From assembly GCF_003253565.1 (NCBI RefSeq), contig NZ_QKUF01000010.1, positions 127,236 to 191,235 on the forward strand: a DNA stretch of 64,000 bases, given 5' to 3'. The translations under genes were made by a program, and so were the position numbers. The notes under the pieces are model-generated. The model was given only the letters and a program-made list of their open reading frames with translations. It was not told the origin of the DNA and did not search any database. Below are positions 17,455-26,235 of the stretch, piece after piece. Position 1 is the stretch's first letter; the number at the start of each line of letters is the position of its first letter. Origin of the DNA: Thermosporothrix hazakensis (lineage in GTDB: Bacteria; Chloroflexota; Ktedonobacteria; Ktedonobacterales; Ktedonobacteraceae).

Positions 17455-18051
17455 ATGTCCAGAATAGTCAATGAAAACGACCCGCGGGTGCAACGGACTC
17501 GTCAACTCCTGCTTCAGGCCTTTATGGATCTGGTACGCGAAAAGCAGAATCTACACGGAATTTCTGTACAGGACATCACCGAGCGAGCACGTGTAAATCG
17601 ATCTACATTCTATGCACATTTCGAGGATAAATATGCTCTTGTAGAAGACTGGTTACGAGGAAAGTTTCAACGAATCCTGGCACAGAAACTCCCTGCATCC
17701 TCTTCCCTGCACGCAGACGCCCTTGCGACCCTTCTGCTCTCGGTGTTTGAATTCCTTGCCCTTGTACGACAGCATATCAGGCGGTCTGACCAACAATTCG
17801 AACCACTTTTCGAGCAGGGGATACAACAGGAAATCTACGAACTGCTTCTGCGATGGCTTACTGCTTCAGCGCCAGGCGCACGAAAGAAGGAAAGGGAGAC
17901 AACGGCACAGGTTATCAGTTGGGCGATCTTGGGCACTGCAGCCCAATGGAGCCGTGGTGAGCAGACGATCTCGGCACAAGAGATGGTTCGTCAGGTCCTG
18001 CCAAGCGTGATAGCAGCCCTCTCCCCGCTCGTCATCGTTCCATCCCGATAA
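17455..18051 (+). CDS. TetR-family transcriptional regulator
   Basis: 198 residues from the ATG at 17455 with AAGGAG four bases upstream. The N-terminal HTH is clear (ISVQDITERARVNRSTFYAHFEDKYALVEDW). The C-terminal ligand domain is of the TetR_C_33-like type. It is divergent from the quinone-reductase-like gene and probably represses it. Its stop codon is followed in the same frame by the remains of an alpha/beta hydrolase gene, with no spacer at all, so a deletion has joined the two and may have altered the extreme C-terminus. Confidence 0.9.
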   Translation: MSRIVNENDPRVQRTRQLLLQAFMDLVREKQNLHGISVQDITERARVNRSTFYAHFEDKYALVEDWLRGKFQRILAQKLPASSSLHADALATLLLSVFEFLALVRQHIRRSDQQFEPLFEQGIQQEIYELLLRWLTASAPGARKKERETTAQVISWAILGTAAQWSRGEQTISAQEMVRQVLPSVIAALSPLVIVPSR

Positions 18052-18453
18052 GCACCAGGACGTCGCGGTGATGCCCTCGAATACTTCATGACCCGAGCAG
18101 TAGGAATGCCTGCCGAGCATGTGACAGCCATGCGCAATGCTCCGATGTGGGAAACATTTGAGAAGGTCGCGCCCACGCTTCGCTACAACGCCGCCATTAT
18201 GGGCGATACCATGCGAGGCAATCCAGAGTCAATGAAAAAGTGGGCCTCGGTTTCCGTCCCAACGCTCGTAATGGATGGAGGCGCAAGCCCCTGGTATATG
18301 CAGCATTCGGCAGAAGAGCTCGCAAACCTCCTCCCCCAGGGGCAGCATCGCCGCCTCCCCGGTCAGGATCACGGGCCATCCGATGAGCTGCTTATACCGG
18401 CACTCGTGCAATTCCTCAAAAACGAGGATCACATTCAAGCGGGAACTCGATAA
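18052..18453 (+). pseudogene. C-terminal remnant of an alpha/beta hydrolase
   Basis: Directly after the TetR stop, the frame reads GRRGDALEYFMTRAVGMP and continues for 134 codons. It holds the end of an alpha/beta hydrolase: VPTLVMDGGASPWYM with the acidic catalytic residue and GQDHGPSDE with the catalytic His. The first half, including the nucleophile Ser elbow, is absent. There is no ribosome site for the internal ATG at 18088. It is best read as a truncated gene left by a deletion ending at 18052. Confidence 0.8.
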
Positions 18454-18468
18454 CCCCGACAGATGAGC

Positions 18469-18499
18469 GTGAAGGCACCGTCATTCAGAGTGCCTTCAC
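18469..18499 (+). terminator. Perfect 10-bp hairpin
   Basis: GTGAAGGCAC (18469-18478) pairs with GTGCCTTCAC (18490-18499) over an 11-base loop, 15 bases after the hydrolase remnant. No U-run. It is the first of four consecutive hairpins. Confidence 0.55.
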
Positions 18500-18512
18500 C
18501 ATATACCCGATA

Positions 18513-18570
18513 GGCAGGAACTGCCAGAGGTAGTGCCACCTCTTCACGGGAGCAGCCCAGGAAGCTCCCG
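18513..18570 (+). other. Cluster of three further short hairpins
   Basis: GGCAG/CTGCC (18513-18525), AGAGGT/ACCTCT (18526-18543) and CGGGAGC/GCTCCCG (18547-18570) follow one another almost without gaps. The following 350 bases to the HD gene contain no supported gene. The array could be a structured RNA or stacked palindromic elements. Confidence 0.4.
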
Positions 18571-18920
18571 TCTTCAGGCAGGAGAGGAATGGGGCTGCTG
18601 CAAAGGCTGCTTAAGCGTGCTAAAGCGAGAACTGCGGCACCTCCCTCTCAAACCTGCCTGCTCCTCTCCCACCGACTCCATCGCTTACCCGTCTCCCTCG
18701 GAAACCATTGTGCTTGCCTGACACAAGGGATAACGAGGAACACAAGCTCTGCAAGGCGCTTCTCTCGGCTGCCACCACCTTCTGAGATGCTCGATGATAT
18801 GCTATCATACATGTAGCTGATGACAACACGTTCCCGTCCCCAAATTGCTGCTTGCTCGCAGCTTCGACGCAGTTTCTACAAAGAGAGGCACTTTCTCTCA
18901 GCAACCACAGGAGAACCAGC

Positions 18921-19460
18921 TTGCAGATACAGCATTTGCCAGAATCGATTCAAGCTATCCTCGCGAAACACGCAGCCCCACCACGTTTGGTTGCTCATCT
19001 GACGATCGTCCACGATGTGGCGGTCAGGCTCACAGCGCGGCTTCAGCATCACTGGCCCCACCTCACCTACGACAGGCAAGCAGTTTTGATCGGGGCCGCG
19101 ACCCACGATATAGGCAAAGCCATTGTTCGCGAAGAACTGACCGGCCCCGGCTCCCGACATGAGGAGATCGGGCCGCAACTGCTTCGCGAAAGCGGTCTGC
19201 GAGAGTCCTATGCTCGCTTTGCCCGCACCCATAACCAATGGGCTCAGGAATCCCCGCTCGAGGACCTTCTGGTTGCCTTCGCCGACACGATATGGAAAGG
19301 CAAACGCAATATAGAGCTGGAAGAGGCGCTTGTCAAGCGGATTGCAAGTCAGTGTCAGCAAGAGGTCTGGTCGGTTTATATGCAGTTCGACGAGATCGCT
19401 GAGGAGCTGGCGCAAGATGCGCACCATCGCCTTCTCTGGCAGGGAACGTACGCGCCTTGA
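18921..19460 (+). CDS. HD-domain phosphohydrolase-like protein
   Basis: 179 residues from a TTG at 18921, chosen because AGGAG lies seven bases upstream; no ATG is available. The HD metal site is visible as a His in LTIVHDVAVRLT, the pair in ATHDIGKAIV and a His in GSRHEEIG. The length is near the minimum for a single HD domain. The family hydrolyses phosphate esters, often nucleotides or cyclic dinucleotides, but nothing here shows the substrate. It is a single gene, convergent with the membrane protein at 19648. Confidence 0.78.
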   Translation: MQIQHLPESIQAILAKHAAPPRLVAHLTIVHDVAVRLTARLQHHWPHLTYDRQAVLIGAATHDIGKAIVREELTGPGSRHEEIGPQLLRESGLRESYARFARTHNQWAQESPLEDLLVAFADTIWKGKRNIELEEALVKRIASQCQQEVWSVYMQFDEIAEELAQDAHHRLLWQGTYAP

Positions 19461-19647
19461 TTATTCAGGGAAGCTATAGAGCATCTTTCAGAGCACTTGA
19501 TGCACACAGCTCTCTTCCCCAATTGAACAGCATCCCGGACGCAACCAGAAAAGCAAGATGATCCATTCTTTACCTCTATTGCTCCTATTTCCCGAATGAA
19601 GCGCCAGGTGCACCATCTGGACCATCGAAAGACAGTGGCCTCTCCGC

Positions 19648-20223
19648 TCACCTCGCCTCTTCGGCCCGATCGGCTATAGGTCTCTCCGGGACCAGATGAG
19701 CAACCAGAAGCTTCAGCGCAAAGCACGGAATAAACCAGCCCAATGCAAGAGGCACATTGGCATACGCCAGTGTCGCAAGCAAACAAACTGTATAGAGCAC
19801 AAAGGCGACCGGACGCTGCAAGTACGCCCGGGTTTTGAGAAGCACGATAGAAGCCAAAAGCACATAGCCATAGGTCAAGCCAGCCAGCACCCAGGAAAAA
19901 CCCGGCAGGAACAAGGCAAGCAAGAACGGATGAATATGCAAGGCAAGAAAGGTAAGATGCTGACGAAAGCCCTGTCCAGGCCGATGCCACCAACGTTTAG
20001 CAGCATTCGTACTCGTGGCACAAATTCCCCCGCCAATATCAAAGGCAACGAGAGCCACAAAGAGGTATTGAAACAGATTCCAGGGAGCATGGGACAGCAA
20101 CGCAATACTGAGTATGATTACCGAAAAGAGGGCGCTCCAGAGCAATGTAAGCCAGGTTTCTTCGGGGCGCGCATCCGGACCTATGATATGCTTCCACCAC
20201 ACTTTTATATTGAGAAATGTCAT
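19648..20223 (-). CDS. Hypothetical membrane protein in TetR operon
   Basis: 191 residues from the ATG at 20223, preceded by AAAGGAAG; the start at 20292 would overlap the TetR gene. Five or six hydrophobic helices are visible (TLLWSALFSVIILSIALL, LFQYLFVALVAFDIGGG, FLLALFLPGFSWVLAGLTYG, FVLYTVCLLATLAYA, GWFIPCFALKLLVAHL). A His-rich loop (HLTFLALHIHPF) is a distinguishing mark. Family not recognised. It is 29 bases after the TetR gene, in the same direction, and is likely co-transcribed and repressed by it. Confidence 0.75.
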   Translation of the reverse strand: MTFLNIKVWWKHIIGPDARPEETWLTLLWSALFSVIILSIALLSHAPWNLFQYLFVALVAFDIGGGICATSTNAAKRWWHRPGQGFRQHLTFLALHIHPFLLALFLPGFSWVLAGLTYGYVLLASIVLLKTRAYLQRPVAFVLYTVCLLATLAYANVPLALGWFIPCFALKLLVAHLVPERPIADRAEEAR

Positions 20224-20252
20224 TCTCTTTCTTCCTTTCTTGATATGGTGCC

Positions 20253-20858
20253 TCAGGATGGCTTTTTCAGACTCTCTAGCAGGAAACGGCAAGCCGGAAG
20301 TGCATGCTTTTCAAGCTGAATATGCTCCGGTTCGATAATCCCGAGGAGCGTCGTTCCTTCGAGGAGCGCAATCAGTGCAATGGAGATCTCGTCAGGATCG
20401 AAAGGCAAAAACTCCTCACGCACAAGCCCCTGTTGCAGGATCTCTTTCACCAGCAACCGAAAACGCTGATAGTATGACTGGAAAAAGTGACGGATCTTCT
20501 CCTGTCGCGTCGCCATTGCATAGAAATCAAGCGTCACTGGAAGCAGATGCGCGGCCTGAGCCAACTGCTGAATATAGCGCTCTAGCATGGAATACAGGCG
20601 CTCAGATGCCGGACCCTCCTGCTCCTGCACACTTTGCAGAAGTTGAAGCTCCTGATCCAGGAAAAGTTGAAGCAATGTAAGTAGAAGATCTTCTCGATTG
20701 TGGAAGTACCAGTAGAGTGATCCTTTGCTCAGTCCGGTAGCCTGAACAATATCATCCATGCTGGTTTCATGAATGCCTTTCTGTGCAAAGAGCGTTGCTG
20801 CCGTTTGCAATATCTGCTGTCTGCGCTCTTCGGATGTCGTGGATCGTGGCACTGCCAT
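20253..20858 (-). CDS. TetR-family transcriptional regulator
   Basis: 201 residues, ATG preceded by AAGGAGGAA. The HTH is textbook TetR (TSMDDIVQATGLSKGSLYWYFHNREDLLLTL). The C-terminal domain resembles those of regulators of membrane or transport genes. It heads an operon with the membrane protein at 19648. Its promoter has consensus -35 and -10 boxes, and two overlapping dyads cover the start of transcription, so autorepression is likely. Confidence 0.92.
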   Translation of the reverse strand: MAVPRSTTSEERRQQILQTAATLFAQKGIHETSMDDIVQATGLSKGSLYWYFHNREDLLLTLLQLFLDQELQLLQSVQEQEGPASERLYSMLERYIQQLAQAAHLLPVTLDFYAMATRQEKIRHFFQSYYQRFRLLVKEILQQGLVREEFLPFDPDEISIALIALLEGTTLLGIIEPEHIQLEKHALPACRFLLESLKKPS

Positions 20859-20871
20859 TTCCTCCTTTTTA

Positions 20872-20893
20872 ACTGACCGATCAGTCTAGACTG
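20872..20893. promoter_or_regulatory. TetR-type operator
   Basis: Two overlapping dyads: ACTGA-4-TCAGT (20872-20885) and the perfect 12-bp palindrome CAGTCTAGACTG (20882-20893). They lie between the promoter -10 box and the TetR start codon. The TGACCGATCAGT core resembles known TetR-family operators. Confidence 0.72.
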
Positions 20894-20905
20894 AGTAGTC
20901 GATTC

Positions 20906-20935
20906 ATTATAATCAGCAGAACGGAGAAATGTCAA
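20906..20935 (-). promoter_or_regulatory. Consensus sigma-70 promoter of TetR operon
   Basis: Minus strand TTGACA (20930-20935) and TATAAT (20906-20911), both perfect, are 18 bases apart. Confidence 0.82.
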
Positions 20936-21401
20936 GCAATATCGTATTCGTGAAGCCAAGCCTGAAGAATGAGCCAGAGGGCGCAATCCTGAGACCCTTG
21001 CCCAACACGTGTCATCTTGCACCAGCAGGGCCACATGAAAACGGTCCTCCCTGTTCTGCGGAAGCGAAATATCCACACGGAGAGCGATGCACAGAACGAA
21101 GAAAAAGAGACAGCAGGCTTTTCTCCCTGCTGCCTTTCTTGTCTCAGTTTTGTGCACGATCGCCTTCAGGATAGGAGACCGCTAACTGGAGAAGCGAGAA
21201 TGATATTTATCCACCATACCTTTTTGGAACAAGAGCGTATCGCTTTCAGCGAGCATATATCCTTTTTTCAGCTATTCAGCACGGCAAACGATATTTAGAA
21301 CAATAAGAGAGCAGAATGATCTTGTCCCATCGCGTGAAAGCTGCTATAGTGAAGAGCAATATAAGCATTCTCTTCTCGCTCCCTGTACAGGGGGAGGTTG
21401 T
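20936..21401. other. Spacer with one terminator-like hairpin
   Basis: No supported gene. A 7-bp stem CAGCAGG/CCTGCTG (21111-21132) is followed on the minus strand by TCTCTTTTTC, as in a minus-strand terminator, although no minus-strand gene ends here. Confidence 0.4.
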
Positions 21402-23522
21402 ATGGACAATTCACAACACATAGAGCAACAAATAGCGCACTTCAAACAGGTACTGGAACGGCTGACCTTGAGCCACTCGATTGGTCGCATTGGTACATTT
21501 GAACGCTCGCTTCAGGACAATAGCAGTCTCTGGACTCCCGAACTCGAAGCCATCTATGGGCTCAACCCCGGCGAATTTGAGGGGCGACATGAGAGCTGGC
21601 TTCAGTACATTCATCCTGCTGATCGGGAGCGTGCAGCCCATGCCCTGGAGCAGGCCATTGAGACTACCGGCTCCTTTGAAACCGAATTCCGGATTATTCG
21701 CACTGACCAGCAGATACGCTGGATACAGGCGAAAGGTCGCGTGCTCTATGATGAGGCACAACAACCGCAACGCATGATCGGTGTGCAGATCGATATCACC
21801 GAGCGCAAGCAGACGGCCCTGCAATTAGAGTTCCAGGCAGCTTTACTGCAAGCCTCCTACGATGCTTTGATTGTACAGGATGCCCAGAATCGAGTTCTCT
21901 TCTGGAACCGGGGTGCGACCGTGCTCTATGGGTGGAGTGAGGAAGAAGTACTCGGCCAATCTCTTGCCCAACTCTTACAAACTCAGTTTCCCCTCCCTCT
22001 CCAGCAGATTCACACCCTGCTCTCTCATCAGCCATTCTGGGAAGGGGAGCTCATTCAAACCCGACGCGATGGCACACAACTTACCATTGCCAGCCGTTGG
22101 AGCCAGCTACACGAGCTCAAAACCGGAGAAGTCACCTATCTGATCATCAACCGGGACATCAGCGAGTTCAAACGCACACAAACCCATATTCACTTTCTGG
22201 CTGAAGCCAGCAAGCAACTGGTGACCGCTCAGACCTACCAGGAAGCCCTGAGAAACACCGTACACAGTGCTGTCCCCAGTATCGCCGACTGGTGTCGGAT
22301 CGACCTGCTTGACAGTCATTCCCTCTTCGAGCGTCTCACTGTTGCGTTTCCTGAGCTCCCCGAGGAGACATCGTCTCAGCTCCCCCCCTTGCTTGAGACG
22401 GTCATCACAACCGGTGCTTCTCGCCTGTTTCCGCACCTCTCCGCGCCTCAGGTGCAGGAACTTACACGCACTCCGGAAGAGGCAAACAGACTGCGCACAC
22501 AGGGAGCTGTTTCGGCCATGATAGTTCCCTTCCACCTTCAGAATGTGCCTATCGGCATACTTACCTTTATGATTACAACCGCCAAACGCACCTATACGCA
22601 GACAGATCTCACGATGGCAGAAGAGCTTGCCAGTCGCATCGCTCTGACGCTGGAAAAAGTGCGCATGATCCAGCATGCCCGGGCCTTGAATGCCTCTCTG
22701 GAAGCACAGGTCCAGCACCGAACCGAGGCCCTGCAACGCAGCTACGAACAACTGCGACAGGTCAATATCGACCTTCAACAGAGCAATCAGGAACTGCAAG
22801 AATTTGCACATGTCGCCTCTCACGATCTGCAAGAGCCTCTGCGCAAGATCCTCGCCTTTGGCGACCTGCTGGAAGAAGAGTGCGGCGCCAAACTGGACGA
22901 CGGGAAAATCTATCTTGATCGCATGCGAAGCGCCGCCAGTCGTATGCAGCGGCTTATCAATGACTTGCTCGCCTTCACGGGCATCGCCACCAAAGTCCAG
23001 CCTTTCACGCCCGTTGACCTCAATGAGACGGCTCAGACCGTTCTGGATCTGCTGGAAACCCGCCTTCAGGAGACAGGAGGACAGGTGCAGCTTTCGCCGC
23101 TGCCCACTATTGAGGCCGATCCGATCCATATGCAACAACTGCTGCAAAATCTCATCAGCAACGCGCTCAAATTCCATAAGCCCTCGATCCCGCCCCTCGT
23201 GACAGTTTCTGCCACTATCAGCGGAGATCCTCCTATCTGCACGCTCTCTGTCAGCGATAACGGCATTGGCTTCGATGAAAAATATCTGGACCGCATCTTT
23301 ACGGTGTTTCAGCGCCTGCATGGTCGCACTGAATACGAAGGGACCGGAATCGGGCTGGCTGTCGTCCGCAAGATCGTCGAGCGGCATGGCGGTACCATCA
23401 CAGCGAGAAGCACACCCGGTGAAGGTACCACCTTTCTCGTACAACTTCCCGTTCGTCAGCCATCAACCGCGAACGAAACAGAGCTTGAGCCCGATCTAAC
23501 CACAGGACACCTTCAACTCTGA
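21402..23522 (+). CDS. PAS-PAS-GAF sensor histidine kinase
   Basis: 706 residues, ATG preceded by GGGGGAGG. Domains in order: PAS with a typical PAC end (about 25-135, GVQIDITERKQ), a second PAS (about 140-260, LIVQDAQNRVLFWNRGATVL), a GAF domain (about 270-430), a coiled-coil linker (about 430-470), HisKA with the phytochrome-like H-box HVASHDLQEPLRKIL, and a HATPase domain (NLISNALKFHKP, DNGIGFDEKY, GTGIGLAVVRKIV). No membrane helix is evident, so it senses a cytoplasmic signal. No response regulator lies nearby; it is an orphan kinase. It is convergent with the hydrolase at 23577. Confidence 0.94.
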   Translation: MDNSQHIEQQIAHFKQVLERLTLSHSIGRIGTFERSLQDNSSLWTPELEAIYGLNPGEFEGRHESWLQYIHPADRERAAHALEQAIETTGSFETEFRIIRTDQQIRWIQAKGRVLYDEAQQPQRMIGVQIDITERKQTALQLEFQAALLQASYDALIVQDAQNRVLFWNRGATVLYGWSEEEVLGQSLAQLLQTQFPLPLQQIHTLLSHQPFWEGELIQTRRDGTQLTIASRWSQLHELKTGEVTYLIINRDISEFKRTQTHIHFLAEASKQLVTAQTYQEALRNTVHSAVPSIADWCRIDLLDSHSLFERLTVAFPELPEETSSQLPPLLETVITTGASRLFPHLSAPQVQELTRTPEEANRLRTQGAVSAMIVPFHLQNVPIGILTFMITTAKRTYTQTDLTMAEELASRIALTLEKVRMIQHARALNASLEAQVQHRTEALQRSYEQLRQVNIDLQQSNQELQEFAHVASHDLQEPLRKILAFGDLLEEECGAKLDDGKIYLDRMRSAASRMQRLINDLLAFTGIATKVQPFTPVDLNETAQTVLDLLETRLQETGGQVQLSPLPTIEADPIHMQQLLQNLISNALKFHKPSIPPLVTVSATISGDPPICTLSVSDNGIGFDEKYLDRIFTVFQRLHGRTEYEGTGIGLAVVRKIVERHGGTITARSTPGEGTTFLVQLPVRQPSTANETELEPDLTTGHLQL

Positions 23523-23576
23523 AGGGATGTTCTCTCCATGAGACCAACGCTTGCCGCTGTCCATCCATAGGACTGG

Positions 23577-24497
23577 CTATACGTACCGGGAAAGCGGCGC
23601 AAAGCAAGAGCAAAGAAGAGCACACAGCCCACCAGAAGCGCTCTCTACTCCCAGGTCCTGAACCTGGTTGCTGCTTTGCGCTCTCCCCGCGGCAAGGTCA
23701 GCACACATCAAGCCCGGGTAAGCCATGCCAGACAACCAGGCGTCTGGCTTCATAAAGTCCAGATGCCCGAGCCCGGGAAGAAGCGTCACCTGCACCCGTT
23801 CTCCCGCCGATGGATAGGTTTCTCGCAGCGCCTTCTGAAAGCGCAGCGCCCCATCCGATGGCACATGCGTATCTTGCTCCCCACAAAGAAAATGAATCTC
23901 GGGCCCATGAGCAAAGCGCTCCAGATGCGTCAATGGGTTGAGATGGTCATAGAAAAAGCGCGCATAGGCGTCTGGCTCGCCTGGCGGCAACAGCGTACCC
24001 GGATGAGTCAGATCTTGCATCCCGGGCCGGAGCCAATCGGGCGTTGCGATCACCGCCGCAACTCGCTCAATCCGCTGATCGAGCCCGGGAGCAGCAACAG
24101 CAATATCCCCACCCATCGACAGGCCCCCGATGACAATCTGAGGTTCAACGTGCAGTGTCGCTATAGCCCAATCAATCACACGCAGCACATCCAGGGTTGT
24201 TTGTCCCGGTAGAGGCCACATATATCGCCGAAAGTTGCCGAAAACCCGCTGCTGTATCTCTGGCCGCGACTCCGTGCCCCGTTCCCCATGTTGCCAGGGG
24301 TCCAGGCTCAGCGCGACATACCCGGCTCCCGCGAGATCCTGGAGGTAGGGAACCATCAATTCCTTTGTTGCGCTAAAAGGCGGCAGAAAGAGAATCAATT
24401 GCTGCCTCTCGCGGCGTTCCTGAGGCTCAAACCAGGTGACGGGGATATGATCGACCCATGCAGATGAACCACTCAATGCTTGAGAATCGTTACCCAT
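23577..24497 (-). CDS. Alpha/beta hydrolase
   Basis: 306 residues. The nucleophile elbow is GGLSMGG (Ser about 127), the acid is in LCGEQDTHVPSDGA and the His in LLPGLGHLDF. DPWQHGERG early in the chain resembles dienelactone-hydrolase or acetyl-esterase relatives. The last 45 residues (AGRAQSSNQVQDLGVES…) look unlike the rest of the family and may be read-through past a lost stop. The ATG at 24497 has no strong ribosome site. Substrate unknown. It stands alone between the kinase and the glycosylase. Confidence 0.82.
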   Translation of the reverse strand: MGNDSQALSGSSAWVDHIPVTWFEPQERRERQQLILFLPPFSATKELMVPYLQDLAGAGYVALSLDPWQHGERGTESRPEIQQRVFGNFRRYMWPLPGQTTLDVLRVIDWAIATLHVEPQIVIGGLSMGGDIAVAAPGLDQRIERVAAVIATPDWLRPGMQDLTHPGTLLPPGEPDAYARFFYDHLNPLTHLERFAHGPEIHFLCGEQDTHVPSDGALRFQKALRETYPSAGERVQVTLLPGLGHLDFMKPDAWLSGMAYPGLMCADLAAGRAQSSNQVQDLGVESASGGLCALLCSCFAPLSRYV

Positions 24498-24561
24498 CCT
24501 GTCCTGCGCTTTGTATTGTGAAACTCAATGCCATTCTAGCAGCAGAGCATGGAAACAACAA

Positions 24562-24594
24562 GGCTGCTTGTCTGCTCCTGACCGGGGAGCAGCC
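24562..24594 (-). terminator. Competing hairpins downstream of the glycosylase gene
   Basis: GGCTGCT/AGCAGCC (24562-24568 with 24588-24594) and CTGCTCC/GGAGCAG (24572-24578 with 24586-24592) are both perfect but exclude each other. On the minus strand the first is followed by TTGTTGTTT. It may end the glycosylase transcript, or control the hydrolase gene behind it. Confidence 0.4.
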
Positions 24595-24716
24595 GTTCGA
24601 AGGGCAATAGAGGATGACTTGAAGGCTTGCTACTGCCTCGCCCTTCCGCTTGCACTCTATGAGGCTGGATGCCGCGTCAAGATCTGCACGTCTGCTTTAA
24701 ACAGGCTGAAAGGGAG

Positions 24717-25124
24717 TCAGACAGGCCAGTAATATGGCAGATCAGGCGGCACGTCCCACCCGAACTGACTATAATAGGAGAAATCTTTGCGCAGGAGGTT
24801 CGATTTGTGCGAGTCATGCAAACGCGGATCACCAAGCCAGAAAGGAAACACAATAGGTCGGCCTGTTAGATCGTATGTTGCCAGCGAGTTGCGATACCCC
24901 CGCCCGATCCACTCGGTCACTACTGCGTTAATATAGAGCCGTAATGCTTCTTCATAGCCTCGCCACATCCGCACTGCCGGGTGATTACGCCAGGCCCCGC
25001 GATAATTCGGGGTCAGGAGAATGGTCAGGATCTGGGTTCCCTCCACACGCTGCTTGCCAAGCCGCCGATTATCAAGCACTGCTGCGGAATCTTCAAATGA
25101 TGCATAGGGCAAAAATGTTTGCAA
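24717..25124 (-). CDS. MSMEG_6728-like pyrimidine-dimer DNA glycosylase/endonuclease V family
   Basis: 135 residues, the usual length. It matches the pattern of the family called MSMEG_6728 or pyrimidine dimer glycosylase: MQTFLPYASFEDSAAVLDNR, RLGKQRVEGTQIL, WRNHPAVRMWRGYEEAL and the C-terminal LHDSHKSNLLRKD. T4 endonuclease V, the prototype, cuts the glycosidic bond at UV dimers; the bacterial homologues are less studied. The ATG at 25124 has no strong ribosome site in view. Single gene, divergent from the PIG-L deacetylase. Confidence 0.8.
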   Translation of the reverse strand: MQTFLPYASFEDSAAVLDNRRLGKQRVEGTQILTILLTPNYRGAWRNHPAVRMWRGYEEALRLYINAVVTEWIGRGYRNSLATYDLTGRPIVFPFWLGDPRLHDSHKSNLLRKDFSYYSQFGWDVPPDLPYYWPV

Positions 25125-25393
25125 AAGCAGACCACCTCACTCTTTATACCAACACTCACCTCTTATTCTATTATAGCATGAAAGAGATGAGAGCGCTTTC
25201 ACAAAGCCACAACAGCCACCATCCACTTCAAAAATCATCATAGACCCTGCTTTTCCTCTCGAAATAAACCTGCTGACGAATTGTTGATTCTACAGAAAGA
25301 CCCTGTTCAAGAGGAACGAGCCCTTTCTTCAAGCGAGAGGCCTCAAGACGCAATTGTGATAAAATAGGCTATAAACTAAAAGGAGGATTCTTC

Positions 25394-26074
25394 ATGGTAC
25401 TGGAAGCCAGTCAAACCATAGTAAGCATTCTGGCACATCCTGATGATGGCGAGTCATTTACAGGTGGGACAGTTGCACAGCTCGCAAGCAAAGGGAAAGC
25501 GATCTACTATCTGGTGATCACGCGAGGCGATAAGGGGAGCAACAGAGAAGATCTCCCGCCAGAAAAGTTAGTGACGCTCCGGGAACAGGAACAAAGGGAC
25601 GCCGCTCGCATCCTGGGAGTGAAAGAGGTTTTCTTTCTCAGTGGCTATTCAGACGGTGAACTTGAGCCCACCTTGCGCCTTCGCCGCGAGATCGTCAACT
25701 ACCTTCGACAACTCAAACCCGATACGGTCTTCTGCTTTGACCCCTGGAAACGCTACGAACTCCATCCGGACCATCGAGCGGCAGGCATCGTAGCGGTAGA
25801 TGCTGTAGCTTCCGCAAGGGACCGCTATTTTACCGGAATCACCATACAGGAACCGCATAATGTGCAAAGAATTCTCTACTTCAACACCGACATGCCCAAT
25901 TTTTATGTCGACATATCCGCACACCTTGAGACAAAGATACAGGCCCGCTGCGCTCATGTCAGCCAGATCAATCCCAACAAACACCCGAGCACATACTTAA
26001 CCGCATGGGCCGAGGAAGCGGGCAAGGCTGGCGGCTATCCCTACGCAGAGGCGTTTCATTTGCAGCAACTCTAG
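25394..26074 (+). CDS. PIG-L family LmbE-like deacetylase
   Basis: 226 residues with AGGAGG before the ATG. The zinc site AHPDDGE (His15, Asp18) and the second HPDHRAAG motif mark the LmbE/PIG-L family, which removes acetyl groups from N-acetylglucosamine-type sugars, including mycothiol- and bacillithiol-pathway precursors. The length and motifs are typical. Nothing beside it gives the pathway; it is a single gene ended by a hairpin at 26177-26219. Confidence 0.9.
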   Translation: MVLEASQTIVSILAHPDDGESFTGGTVAQLASKGKAIYYLVITRGDKGSNREDLPPEKLVTLREQEQRDAARILGVKEVFFLSGYSDGELEPTLRLRREIVNYLRQLKPDTVFCFDPWKRYELHPDHRAAGIVAVDAVASARDRYFTGITIQEPHNVQRILYFNTDMPNFYVDISAHLETKIQARCAHVSQINPNKHPSTYLTAWAEEAGKAGGYPYAEAFHLQQL

Positions 26075-26176
26075 CGAGAGAACATGCAAGCTTCTCAAAA
26101 GGTGCACTGAAGCCATCCACATGCAGGACAACCCAACCGTTTTCAATCGCTCAACGCCCTTTCTTTCCCGCCAGTG

Positions 26177-26219
26177 GAGAGGCCATTGCTGTCAGAGCGG
26201 AGCGACATAATGGCCTCTC
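26177..26219. terminator. Bidirectional terminator hairpin
   Basis: Perfect 11-bp stem GAGAGGCCATT/AATGGCCTCTC with a 21-base loop, followed by a T/C-rich tract. It separates the plus-strand PIG-L gene from the convergent cutA. Confidence 0.7.
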
Positions 26220-26235
26220 TTCTCTCTCCACACAC

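Noticed and set aside
22107..23444. 445-codon minus-strand frame opposite the PAS kinase
   Set aside because: It is a shadow of the kinase gene; the plus strand shows full PAS, GAF, HisKA and HATPase domains.
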